Assembly (NCBI RefSeq): GCF_014852585.1
Contig: NZ_JACVBX010000013.1
Location: 165,327 to 229,326 of the forward strand
Direction: 5' to 3'
Source: Pseudomonas sp. PDM18
GTDB taxonomy: Bacteria; Pseudomonadota; Gammaproteobacteria; Pseudomonadales; Pseudomonadaceae
Length of the DNA: 64,000 nucleotides
The position numbers and the translations under genes are program-made. Below, in pieces: positions 38,577-46,162 of this stretch. The notes beneath the pieces are model-generated. The model searched no databases. It was not told the origin of the DNA and saw nothing but the letters and a program-made list of their open reading frames with translations. How positions within the stretch are numbered: position 1 is the stretch's first letter; each line of letters begins with the position of its first letter.

Positions 38577-38615
38577 TGCCGTTGTGCTCCCTGCAGATCA
38601 ATGCAAATGCCGATT

Positions 38616-39494
38616 CTATCCCTGATGCAGCGCCCGGTAGTGACTGGGCGCCATGCCCACCACGCTCTTGAACAACCGCGAGAAGTAGTACGGATCGGCA
38701 TAGCCCAGTTGCTCGGCAACCTGGCGCACTTCCAGGTTGCCCTGGTCGAGCAGCCGGCAGGCGTGGGTCATCTTCAGCCGGATGAAATCCTGGATCGGCG
38801 CCTGGCCGGTCAGCGCGCGGTAGGTCTTGGCGAAGTGGAAGCGTGACAGGCGGAACTGCGCCGCCAGCTCGTCGAGGTTCAGCGCATCGTGCAGATGCTC
38901 GCGCATCATCGCCTGCACCGCCTCCACGTCCAGCACCCGCCCGGACTTCAGCCGCGCCCGCGCCGGGCGCAGGGCCAGCGAGGTCAGCAGGCTCTGCAGA
39001 AGGTGCGCCGCGTGGATGAAGTGCGGCAGGCTCAGGCCCTGACGGCGCAGCGCCAGGAGCGCATCGAACTCGCCGAGGATGCGCGGCTGCACGCCCACCC
39101 GCAGGCGTGGCGACTTGCCCAGCGGACGCAGGAAGTCCTCGGCCAGACGGCCTTCCAGGTGCACCCAGAAGATTGACCAGGGTTGCTGAAGGTCGGCCCC
39201 GTAGGCATGGGCGCGGCCCTTGGGCAGCACCAGCAGATCACCACCGGCGACCTCGAATCGTCCATCCGCCGTTTCCAGCCAGCCGAGCCCTGCGCTGCAG
39301 TAGATCAGCAGGTGATCGTCCGGGTCTTCCCGCTCCATGCGGTGCCCGACCGCGGCCGGGTAATAGCCCAGGGCCAAGGGATAGCAGGCCTGGCCAAGCG
39401 GGTGGCGGTCCAGCGCGCGACGCAGGCGCGGCGGCGTGATGAAGCGCACGCCCTGCTGCGGCAGCGGCCAGGTGGAGATCAGTGGGCGGGACAT
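38616..39494 (-). CDS. AraC-family transcriptional regulator
   Basis: A 292-residue regulator. An N-terminal cupin-like ligand domain (about 30-165, containing LLIYCSAGLGWLETADG and GDLLVLPKGRAHAYG) is followed by the AraC double helix-turn-helix (NLDELAAQFRLSRFHFAKTYRALTG and VRQVAEQLGYADPYYFSRLFKSVVG). The start at 39494 (MSRPL) is chosen because a pair of 21-bp-spaced repeats, probably its own operator, lies just upstream at 39521-39560. Starts at 39533 or 39692 would put this in coding sequence. Divergent from the acyl-CoA catabolic operon it most likely controls. It resembles MmsR in context. Confidence 0.88.
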   Translation of the reverse strand: MSRPLISTWPLPQQGVRFITPPRLRRALDRHPLGQACYPLALGYYPAAVGHRMEREDPDDHLLIYCSAGLGWLETADGRFEVAGGDLLVLPKGRAHAYGADLQQPWSIFWVHLEGRLAEDFLRPLGKSPRLRVGVQPRILGEFDALLALRRQGLSLPHFIHAAHLLQSLLTSLALRPARARLKSGRVLDVEAVQAMMREHLHDALNLDELAAQFRLSRFHFAKTYRALTGQAPIQDFIRLKMTHACRLLDQGNLEVRQVAEQLGYADPYYFSRLFKSVVGMAPSHYRALHQG

Positions 39495-39520
39495 GGGCGG
39501 TAATCCGGCATCGGCAATAC

Positions 39521-39560
39521 CAAGATCGTCCATCCCCAGCACAAGATCGTCAATCCACAG
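39521..39560. promoter_or_regulatory. Direct-repeat operator for the AraC-type regulator
   Basis: CAAGATCGTCCATCCCCAG (39521-39539) and CAAGATCGTCAATCCACAG (39542-39560) match at 17 of 19 bases, with a period of 21 bp. This is the geometry of AraC-family araI-type half-sites. The second copy ends 17 bp before a -10-like TATAAC (39578-39583) and covers the poor -35 (CCACAG). This fits an activator-dependent promoter reading into the acyl-CoA dehydrogenase. Confidence 0.7.
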
Positions 39561-39690
39561 TCGAGGGCGCAACGCGCTATAACCGGAGGACTGTTTACTC
39601 GGGAGGCTCTTCAACCAGGAGCTTCTTTGCCGACGAGCGCGCGCCACGAGCGCCAAGCTGTAGCCAACAAGAACAAACAGAGGTAGCTGC

Positions 39691-40854
39691 ATGCATTTCG
39701 ATCTATCCGAAGAACAACGCCTGCTGGTGGATAGCGCCCGCGCCTTCGCCAGCCGCGAACTGGCGCCCCATGCCGCCGACTGGGACCGCCAGCACCACTT
39801 CCCGGTGGAGGTGATCCGCCGTGCCGCCGAGCAGGGCTACCTGGGCCTGTACATCGCCGAGGAAGACGGCGGCCTGGGTCTGTCGCGCCTTTCCGCCTCG
39901 CTGATCTTCGAGCAGTTGGCCGCCGGCTGTGTCGCCACCACCGCCTACATGACCATCCACAACATGGCCAGCTGGATGCTCGCCAGCTTCGGCGACGCCG
40001 CGCTCAAGGAGCAGTGGCTGCCCGGGCTGATCGGCGGCGAACTGCTGGCTTCCTACTGCCTCACCGAGCCGGACGCCGGCTCCGACGCCGCACGTCTGCG
40101 TACCCGCGCCAAGCGCGACGGTGACGACTATGTGCTGGATGGCGCCAAGACTTTCATTTCCGGCGCCGGCTCCACCGACGTGCTGATCGTCATGGCGCGC
40201 ACCGGCGAGGAAGGCGCCAAGGGCATTTCCTGCTTCCTGGTGCCGGCCAACGCCGAAGGCATCCGCTACGGCCGCAACGAGGACAAGATGGGCTGGAAGG
40301 CGCAGCCGACCCGCACCATCACCTTCGAAGGCGTGCGCATCCCCGCCGGCAACCGCATCGGCCCGGAGGGCCAGGGCTTCGTCTACGCCATGAAGGGCCT
40401 GGACGGTGGCCGCCTGAACATCGCCAGTTGCTCCCTCGGCGCGGCCCAGGCGGCGCTGGAGCAGTCGCTGCGCTACGTCGAGGAGCGCAAGCAGTTCGGC
40501 AAGGCGCTGGCCGAGTTCCAGGCCCTGCAGTTCAAGCTCGCCGACATGCTCACCGACCTCACCGCCAGCCGGCAGATGGTGCGCCTGGCCGCGCACAAGC
40601 TGGACCACAAGGACGGCGAGGCGACCCTGTATTGCGCCATGGCCAAGCGTTTCGCCACCGACCGCTGCTTCGCCCTGTGCAACGAGGCGCTGCAGCTGCA
40701 CGGCGGCTACGGCTACCTCAACGACTACCCGCTGGAGCGCTGGGTGCGCGACAGCCGCGTGCACCAGATCCTCGAGGGCACCAACGAGATCATGCGGGTG
40801 ATCGTCGCCCGGCGCCTGCTGGAACAGGGCGGAATGCTGGACCGCCTGCTCTGA
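39691..40854 (+). CDS. Acyl-CoA dehydrogenase (isobutyryl-CoA dehydrogenase-like)
   Basis: A 387-residue FAD enzyme that introduces an alpha,beta double bond into acyl-CoA. Family signatures are SYCLTEPDAGSDAARLRTRA (FAD/substrate), ERKQFGKALAEFQALQFKLADM and the catalytic-base box HQILEGTNEIMRVIVAR. The operon (hydratase, hydroxyacyl-CoA hydrolase-like and hydroxyisobutyrate dehydrogenase-like genes downstream) suggests isobutyryl-CoA or a similar branched acyl-CoA as substrate. This assignment is inferred. The start follows ACAGAGGTAGCTGC. Confidence 0.9.
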   Translation: MHFDLSEEQRLLVDSARAFASRELAPHAADWDRQHHFPVEVIRRAAEQGYLGLYIAEEDGGLGLSRLSASLIFEQLAAGCVATTAYMTIHNMASWMLASFGDAALKEQWLPGLIGGELLASYCLTEPDAGSDAARLRTRAKRDGDDYVLDGAKTFISGAGSTDVLIVMARTGEEGAKGISCFLVPANAEGIRYGRNEDKMGWKAQPTRTITFEGVRIPAGNRIGPEGQGFVYAMKGLDGGRLNIASCSLGAAQAALEQSLRYVEERKQFGKALAEFQALQFKLADMLTDLTASRQMVRLAAHKLDHKDGEATLYCAMAKRFATDRCFALCNEALQLHGGYGYLNDYPLERWVRDSRVHQILEGTNEIMRVIVARRLLEQGGMLDRLL

Positions 40855-40995
40855 CCCGGCCGCAACGAATCACTGGAAAAACCGCCCGCCCGCACAGGCG
40901 CAATCGAACAGATCGGACATGGACTCGCCCTGCCGCGCATGCCTAGAGTCCATGCCCATACGCCCGCCGCCGGCGGCACCGACAAGGAGATGCCC

Positions 40996-41814
40996 ATGAG
41001 CAACGCCCTCGAGCCCTACAAGCCCGGAGTCTTCGATCTGACCCACAAGCTGACCGTGGAAAAACACGGCCACACCGCGCTGATCACCATCAACCATCCG
41101 CCGGCCAACACCTGGGACCGCGACTCGCTGATCGGCCTGCGCCAGGTGATCGAGCACCTGAACCGCGACGACGACATCTACGCCCTGGTGGTGACCGGCC
41201 AGGGTCCGAAATTCTTCTCCGCCGGAGCCGACCTGAATATGTTTGCCGACGGCGACAAGGCCCGCGCCCGCGAGATGGCCCGCCGCTTCGGCGAAGCCTT
41301 CGAGACGCTGCGCGACTTCCGTGGCGTGTCCATCGCCGCGATCAACGGCTACGCCATGGGCGGCGGCCTGGAATGCGCCCTGGCCTGTGACATCCGCATC
41401 GCCGAGCGCCAGGCGCAGATGGCCCTGCCCGAAGCCACCGTGGGCCTGCTGCCCTGCGCCGGCGGCACCCAGGCGCTGCCGTGGCTGGTCGGCGAAGGCT
41501 GGGCCAAGCGCATGATCCTCTGCGGCGAGCGCATCGATGCCGATACCGCGCTACGCATCGGTCTCATCGAGCAGGTCGTCGATACCGGCGAAGCCCGCGG
41601 CACCGCCCTGCTGCTGGCGGCCAAGGTCGCGCGGCAGAGCCCGGTGGCGGTGCGCACCATCAAGCCGCTGATCCAGGGCGCCCGCGAGCGCGGCCCGACC
41701 ACCTGGCTGCCGGAGGAGCGCGAGCGCTTCGTCGACCTGTTCGACGCCGACGACACCCGCGAGGGCGTGAACGCCTTCCTGGAAAAACGCGACCCGCACT
41801 GGCGCAACCAATAA
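40996..41814 (+). CDS. Enoyl-CoA hydratase/isomerase family protein
   Basis: A 272-residue crotonase-fold enzyme. GPKFFSAGADLNMFADGD and the oxyanion-hole/catalytic segments INGYAMGGGLECALACDIRIA and LPEATVGLLPCAGGTQALPWLVG are present. The strong ribosome site AAGGAG before the ATG at 40996 fixes the start. In this setting it could hydrate methacrylyl-CoA. It is separated from the preceding gene by 141 bp and from the next by 10 bp. Confidence 0.88.
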   Translation: MSNALEPYKPGVFDLTHKLTVEKHGHTALITINHPPANTWDRDSLIGLRQVIEHLNRDDDIYALVVTGQGPKFFSAGADLNMFADGDKARAREMARRFGEAFETLRDFRGVSIAAINGYAMGGGLECALACDIRIAERQAQMALPEATVGLLPCAGGTQALPWLVGEGWAKRMILCGERIDADTALRIGLIEQVVDTGEARGTALLLAAKVARQSPVAVRTIKPLIQGARERGPTTWLPEERERFVDLFDADDTREGVNAFLEKRDPHWRNQ

Positions 41815-41824
41815 GGCCCTGACC

Positions 41825-42928
41825 ATGAATGTGATGTTCGAAGAACGCCCCGGCCTGCACGGCTTCCGCATCGGCGTGGTGACGCTGGACGCGGAGAAGA
41901 GCCTGAATGCCCTGAGCCTGCCGATGATCGAGGCGATGAACCATCAACTGCGCGTCTGGCAGGACGACGCGCAGATCGCCTGTGTGGTGCTGCGCGGCAA
42001 CGGCGGCAAGGCCTTCTGCGCCGGTGGCGACGTGCGCAAGCTGGTCGATGCCTGCCGCGAGAAGCCCGGCGAGGTGCCGGAACTGGCGCGCCGCTTCTTT
42101 GCCGACGAGTACCGCCTCGACTACCTCATCCACACCTATTCCAAACCGCTGATCTGCTGGGCCCACGGCTACGTGATGGGTGGCGGCATGGGCCTGATGC
42201 AGGGCGCCGGCGTGCGCATCGTCACCCCGAGCAGCCGCCTGGCCATGCCGGAAGTGAACATCGGCCTGTACCCGGATGTCGGCGCCAGCTGGTTCCTCGC
42301 CCGCCTGCCCGGCCGCCTCGGCCTGTTCCTCGGGCTGACCGCGACGCAGATGAATGCCCGCGACGCGCTGGACCTGGACCTCGCCGACCGCTTCCTGCTC
42401 GACACCCAGCAGGACGACCTGATCGAAGGCCTGGTGCAGCTGAACTGGCGCGAACAGGCCGACGTACAACTGCACAGCCTGCTCCAGGCACTGGAGCACG
42501 AAGCCCGCGGCGAGATGCCCGACGCCCAGCTGCTGCCGCGCCGCGCGCGCCTGGATGCGGTGCTCGACAGCGCCAATATCGCCGAAGCCTGGAACGCGCT
42601 GACCGCGCTGGTCAACGACGAGGACGCACTGATCGCTCGCGGGGCCAAGACCCTCGCCTCCGGCTGCCCGCTGACCGCTCGTCTGGTCTGGGAACAGATT
42701 CGCCGCGCGCGCCATCTGTCGACTGCCGAGGTGTTCCGCATGGAGTACGCGATGAGCCTGAACTGCTGCCGCCACCCGGAATTCCCGGAGGGCGTGCGGG
42801 CCCGGCTGATCGACAAGGACAACACCCCGCACTGGCACTGGCCGGATATCGCTGCCATACCTGATGCTGTGGTGAATGCGCACTTCGACGCGACCTGGGA
42901 GGGCGAGCATCCGCTGGCGGATCTGTAA
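41825..42928 (+). CDS. Enoyl-CoA hydratase/3-hydroxyisobutyryl-CoA hydrolase family protein
   Basis: A 367-residue long crotonase of the ECH_2/HIBCH type. GGKAFCAGGDVRKLV and GYVMGGGMGLMQGAGVRIVTP are followed by MPEVNIGLYPDVGASWFL, with the Glu-Asp arrangement of 3-hydroxyisobutyryl-CoA hydrolases. The C-terminal half (residues 230-367) is present in this group and absent from simple hydratases. It would release 3-hydroxyisobutyrate from its CoA ester for the dehydrogenase downstream. Confidence 0.86.
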   Translation: MNVMFEERPGLHGFRIGVVTLDAEKSLNALSLPMIEAMNHQLRVWQDDAQIACVVLRGNGGKAFCAGGDVRKLVDACREKPGEVPELARRFFADEYRLDYLIHTYSKPLICWAHGYVMGGGMGLMQGAGVRIVTPSSRLAMPEVNIGLYPDVGASWFLARLPGRLGLFLGLTATQMNARDALDLDLADRFLLDTQQDDLIEGLVQLNWREQADVQLHSLLQALEHEARGEMPDAQLLPRRARLDAVLDSANIAEAWNALTALVNDEDALIARGAKTLASGCPLTARLVWEQIRRARHLSTAEVFRMEYAMSLNCCRHPEFPEGVRARLIDKDNTPHWHWPDIAAIPDAVVNAHFDATWEGEHPLADL

Positions 42929-42940
42929 GGTGCCCTCCCT

Positions 42941-43006
42941 GTAGGAGCGAGCTCGCTCGCGAACAGCTTCGCTGCGGGCCCAGTTCGCGAGCGAGCTCGC
43001 TCCTAC
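42941..43006. repeat. Paired REP palindrome (copy 2)
   Basis: The same head-to-head pair as at 29069, but with GAGCTCGCTCGC in the arm in place of GAGCTTGCTCGC. The opposite arm carries the compensating change, so base pairing is kept. It sits inside the catabolic operon between the hydrolase-like and the dehydrogenase genes. Confidence 0.9.
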
Positions 43007-43058
43007 GAAGAGCCAAAGCGCTGGAGTGCCTGTCGTCGTTGAACAGGAGGAAACCAGC

Positions 43059-43943
43059 ATGCAAACCATCGCCTTCATCGGCCTCGGCCACATGGGCGCT
43101 CCCATGGCCGCCAACCTGATCAAGGCCGGCTACCTGCTGCGCGTGTTCGACCTGGTGCAGAGCGCCATCGACGGGCTGATCGTCCAGGGCGCCAGTGCCG
43201 CGCGCAGCGCTCATGACGCAGTGGACGGCGCCGACGTGGTAGTCACCATGCTGCCGGCGAGCCAGCACGTCGAGGGGCTCTACCTCGGCAACGAAGGCCT
43301 GCTCGCGCACATCGCCCCCGGCACCCTGGTGCTGGAGTGTTCCACCATCGCCCCAGCCTCGGCGCGCAAGGTTCACCAGGCCGCCGCCGAACGCAAGATT
43401 CCCATGCTCGACGCCCCGGTCTCCGGCGGCACCGGCGGCGCCATCGCCGGCACCCTGACCTTCATGGTCGGCGGTGACGCCGAGGTGCTCGAACGCGCGC
43501 GCCCGGTGTTCTCAGCCATGGGCCGCAATATCTTCCACGCTGGCGGCGACGGCGCCGGGCAGGTCGCCAAGGTATGCAACAACCAACTGCTCGCCGTGCT
43601 GATGATCGGCACCGCCGAATCCCTCGCCCTGGGCGCTGCCAATGGCCTGGACCCGGTAGTGCTGTCGGAGATCATGCGCCGCAGTTCTGGCGGCAACTGG
43701 GCGCTGGAGGTGTACAACCCGTGGCCCGGCGTGATGGAAAACGCTCCCGCCTCGCGCGGCTACACCGGCGGTTTCATGGCCGCGCTGATGACCAAGGACC
43801 TGGGTCTGGCGCAGGAGACCGCACAGGTCAGTGGCAACAGCACGCCCATGGGCAGCCTGGCGCTGGCGATGTACCGGTTGCTGGTGAAACAGGGCCATGG
43901 TGAGCAGGACTTCTCGGTGGTACAGAAACTCTTCGATAACTGA
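43059..43943 (+). CDS. 3-hydroxyisobutyrate/beta-hydroxyacid dehydrogenase family protein
   Basis: A 294-residue Rossmann enzyme. The NAD-binding FIGLGHMGAPMAANLIKAGY, substrate loop DAPVSGGTGGA and catalytic lysine box GAGQVAKVCNNQLLAV are intact. It is highly similar in my recollection to P. aeruginosa PA0743, which was characterised biochemically as an NAD-dependent L-serine dehydrogenase. It could therefore oxidise 3-hydroxyisobutyrate, L-serine or both. A strong AGGAGG ribosome site lies at 43045-43050. Confidence 0.9.
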   Translation: MQTIAFIGLGHMGAPMAANLIKAGYLLRVFDLVQSAIDGLIVQGASAARSAHDAVDGADVVVTMLPASQHVEGLYLGNEGLLAHIAPGTLVLECSTIAPASARKVHQAAAERKIPMLDAPVSGGTGGAIAGTLTFMVGGDAEVLERARPVFSAMGRNIFHAGGDGAGQVAKVCNNQLLAVLMIGTAESLALGAANGLDPVVLSEIMRRSSGGNWALEVYNPWPGVMENAPASRGYTGGFMAALMTKDLGLAQETAQVSGNSTPMGSLALAMYRLLVKQGHGEQDFSVVQKLFDN

Positions 43944-43953
43944 GCCCATTGTG

Positions 43954-43990
43954 AAGCCACGCTTATGAGTGCATGGCGTTGGCGTGGCTT
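43954..43990 (+). terminator. Possible terminator after the catabolic operon
   Basis: Arms AAGCCACGC (43954-43962) and GCGTGGCTT (43982-43990) enclose a 19-base loop, with a short TTTATCC tail. It lies 10 bp after the dehydrogenase stop. Confidence 0.5.
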
Positions 43991-44076
43991 TATCCTCAGG
44001 AGTCCTGGACCGAAGATGAATCACCTGCCACCCGTGCCCACTGGCGCGGCACTCCCTCCCACGAAAAGGTGATTCC

Positions 44077-44718
44077 ATGAAACTTGCCCTGATCGGCGCC
44101 ACCGGCCACGTCGGCCATTACTTCCTCGAAGAAGCACTGCGTCGCGGCCACCAGGTGACCGCGCTGGTACGCGACCCGGCGAAACTGCCAGCGCGGGATA
44201 ACCTCAAGGTGGTCCAGGCCGACGTCTATGATCCGGCCCAGGTCGCCCGTGCCGTGGCAGGCCAGGAGGTCGTGATCAGCGCGTTCAACGCCGGCTGGGG
44301 CAACCCGGATATCCGCGAGGCCCACGCCAGCGGCAGCCGCGCCATCCTCGACGGCGTGAAGGCTTCCGGCGTGAAGCGCCTGCTGGTGCTCGGCGGCGCC
44401 GGCAGCCTGGAGATCGCCCCCGGCCAACGCCTGGTGGATAGCCCGGAATTCCCCGAACAGTGGAAGCAGGGCGCACTAGGCGCCGCCGATGCACTGGACC
44501 AGCTGCGCGCCGAGAAGGAACTGGACTGGGCCTTCCTCAGCCCGGCGATGCTGCTCGACGGCGAGATCCGCACCGGCAGCTTCCGCATTGGCGGCGACCA
44601 GGTACTGTTCGACGGCAATGGCGAGAGCCGCATTTCCCTGCCGGACCTGGCGGTGGCGATGGTCGACGAGGCCGAGCAAGCCAACCATCACCAGCAGCGG
44701 TTTACCGTGGCTTATTGA
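44077..44718 (+). CDS. NAD(P)-binding SDR/NmrA-like protein
   Basis: A 213-residue atypical short-chain dehydrogenase-like protein with the nucleotide motif LIGATGHVGHYFLEEALRRGH, then VQADVYDPAQVARAVAG and VLGGAGSLEIAPGQ. It lacks the usual YxxxK catalytic pair in a recognisable position, as in many NAD(P)H-binding NmrA-type proteins. Substrate unknown. It has its own ribosome site (AAAAGGTG) and is followed by a terminator. Confidence 0.82.
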   Translation: MKLALIGATGHVGHYFLEEALRRGHQVTALVRDPAKLPARDNLKVVQADVYDPAQVARAVAGQEVVISAFNAGWGNPDIREAHASGSRAILDGVKASGVKRLLVLGGAGSLEIAPGQRLVDSPEFPEQWKQGALGAADALDQLRAEKELDWAFLSPAMLLDGEIRTGSFRIGGDQVLFDGNGESRISLPDLAVAMVDEAEQANHHQQRFTVAY

Positions 44719-44742
44719 TCGTCGCAGCCGACCTGCACAAAC

Positions 44743-44772
44743 GAAACGGGCCACCCAAGGGTGGCCCGTTTC
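44743..44772. terminator. Terminator between SDR and T1SS genes
   Basis: The stem GAAACGGGCCACC-CAAG-GGTGGCCCGTTTC separates the convergent SDR gene and the leftward secretion genes, so it may serve both directions. Confidence 0.85.
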
Positions 44773-44791
44773 ACTGGGTACCGCGCGGCAA

Positions 44792-46162
44792 TCAACGCTC
44801 GCGCAGCGCCTCCGCCTTGGCCCGCAGGATGGGCTTGAGCAGGTAGCTGAGGATGCTCTTCTTGCCGGTCATGATGTCCACGGTGGCGATCATGCCGGGG
44901 ATGATCAGCAAGGGCTTGTCGTCGGTGCCCAGGTGGCTTTTGCGGGTGCGCAGCTTGATCAGGTAGAAGCTGTTGCCGTCATCGTCGGTGACGGTGTCGG
45001 CGCCGATCTGCTCCAGGTCCGCCTGCAGGCCGCCGTAGATGGTGTAGTCGTAGGCAGTGAACTTGACCATGGCGTGCTGACCGGGACGCAGGAAGGCAAT
45101 GTCCTGCGGACGGATGCGCGCTTCCACCAGCAGGGTGTCGTCCAGCGGGACGATCTCGATCAGGTCGCTGCCCGGCTGGATCACGCCACCGATGGTGTTC
45201 ACCAGCAACTGCTTGACGATGCCGCGCACCGGCGAGGTCACCAGGGTGCGGCTGACGCGGTCTTCCAGCGCCTTGCCGGTGGCCGTGGCCTTGCTCAGTT
45301 CAGTGCGGGCTTCGTTGAGTTCCTTCAGCGCGTCGCTGCGGAAGCGCGACTGGGTCTCGGCGACCTTGCGCTCGACTTCCTTCACGGCCGCTTCGGCACG
45401 CGGGATCGCGAGTGTCGTGGCATCGAGCTGGCCACGGTTCTCCACTTCACCGCGCTTCAGGCGCAGCAGCTCCACCTGGGACATCGCGCCCTGGGCCACC
45501 AGCGGCGCGGACATGGCGATTTCCTCGCGCAGCAGGTTCAGGCTGTTGCGGTACTGCGCCTGCTTGGAGATGAACTCGCGCAATTCCTGTTGCTTCTGCA
45601 CCAGCTGCTGTTGCAGGCCGTCGGTTTCATCCTTGAGCTGCTGCTGGCGGCTGTGGAACAGCGCTTCTTCGCTACTGGCCTGGCCTGGCGCCTTGGCACG
45701 CACGTCATCGGGGATGTTCAGCGGGCGGTCTTCTACCTCGGCGGAGAGGCGCTCCACCCGCAGGAACATCGCCAGGCGGTCGGCCTCGGTCTCGCCGACG
45801 TTGGACTGGAAGCGCGTTGGGTCCAGGCGCATCAGTTGCTCGCCGGCCTGCACCACCTGCCCTTCGTGGACGAAAATCTGCGAGACGATGCCGCCTTCCA
45901 GGTTCTGGATCTTCTGCACCTTGGACGAGGGGATCGCCTTGCCTTCGCCACGGGTGACCTCGTCGATCTGCGCGAAGTGCGCCCACAGCAGCAGGAAGGC
46001 CACGAAGCCGATGAGAATCCAGATGGTCAGGCGCACCACGCGCGGCGCGTCTTCGATCAGCGCCTTGCTGACCTCCGGAAGCGGTTGGCCGGAGAGGTTG
46101 TCGCCGCCCTTGAAATAGCCACGGACAGAGTGGCGGATATTGCCCAGAGGATTAAGCGACAC
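44792..46162 (-). CDS. Type I secretion periplasmic adaptor (HlyD/LapC/BapD-like)
   Basis: A 456-residue membrane fusion protein. One transmembrane helix (about 43-62) follows a 42-residue cytoplasmic tail. Biotinyl/lipoyl-like half-motif EGGIVSQIFVHEGQVVQAGEQLMRLDP precedes a long coiled coil (about 120-300), and the C-terminal beta domain includes TSPVRGIVKQLLVNTIGG. It links the ABC exporter to the outer-membrane pore. The start is GTG (46162), overlapping the exporter stop by 11 bases. It is the last gene of the leftward T1SS operon, followed by a terminator. Confidence 0.93.
   Translation of the reverse strand: MSLNPLGNIRHSVRGYFKGGDNLSGQPLPEVSKALIEDAPRVVRLTIWILIGFVAFLLLWAHFAQIDEVTRGEGKAIPSSKVQKIQNLEGGIVSQIFVHEGQVVQAGEQLMRLDPTRFQSNVGETEADRLAMFLRVERLSAEVEDRPLNIPDDVRAKAPGQASSEEALFHSRQQQLKDETDGLQQQLVQKQQELREFISKQAQYRNSLNLLREEIAMSAPLVAQGAMSQVELLRLKRGEVENRGQLDATTLAIPRAEAAVKEVERKVAETQSRFRSDALKELNEARTELSKATATGKALEDRVSRTLVTSPVRGIVKQLLVNTIGGVIQPGSDLIEIVPLDDTLLVEARIRPQDIAFLRPGQHAMVKFTAYDYTIYGGLQADLEQIGADTVTDDDGNSFYLIKLRTRKSHLGTDDKPLLIIPGMIATVDIMTGKKSILSYLLKPILRAKAEALRER

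Noticed and set aside
39495..39692. N-terminal extension of the AraC-type regulator
   Set aside because: It would translate through the tandem operator repeats and the divergent promoter. The domain begins after the Met at 39494.
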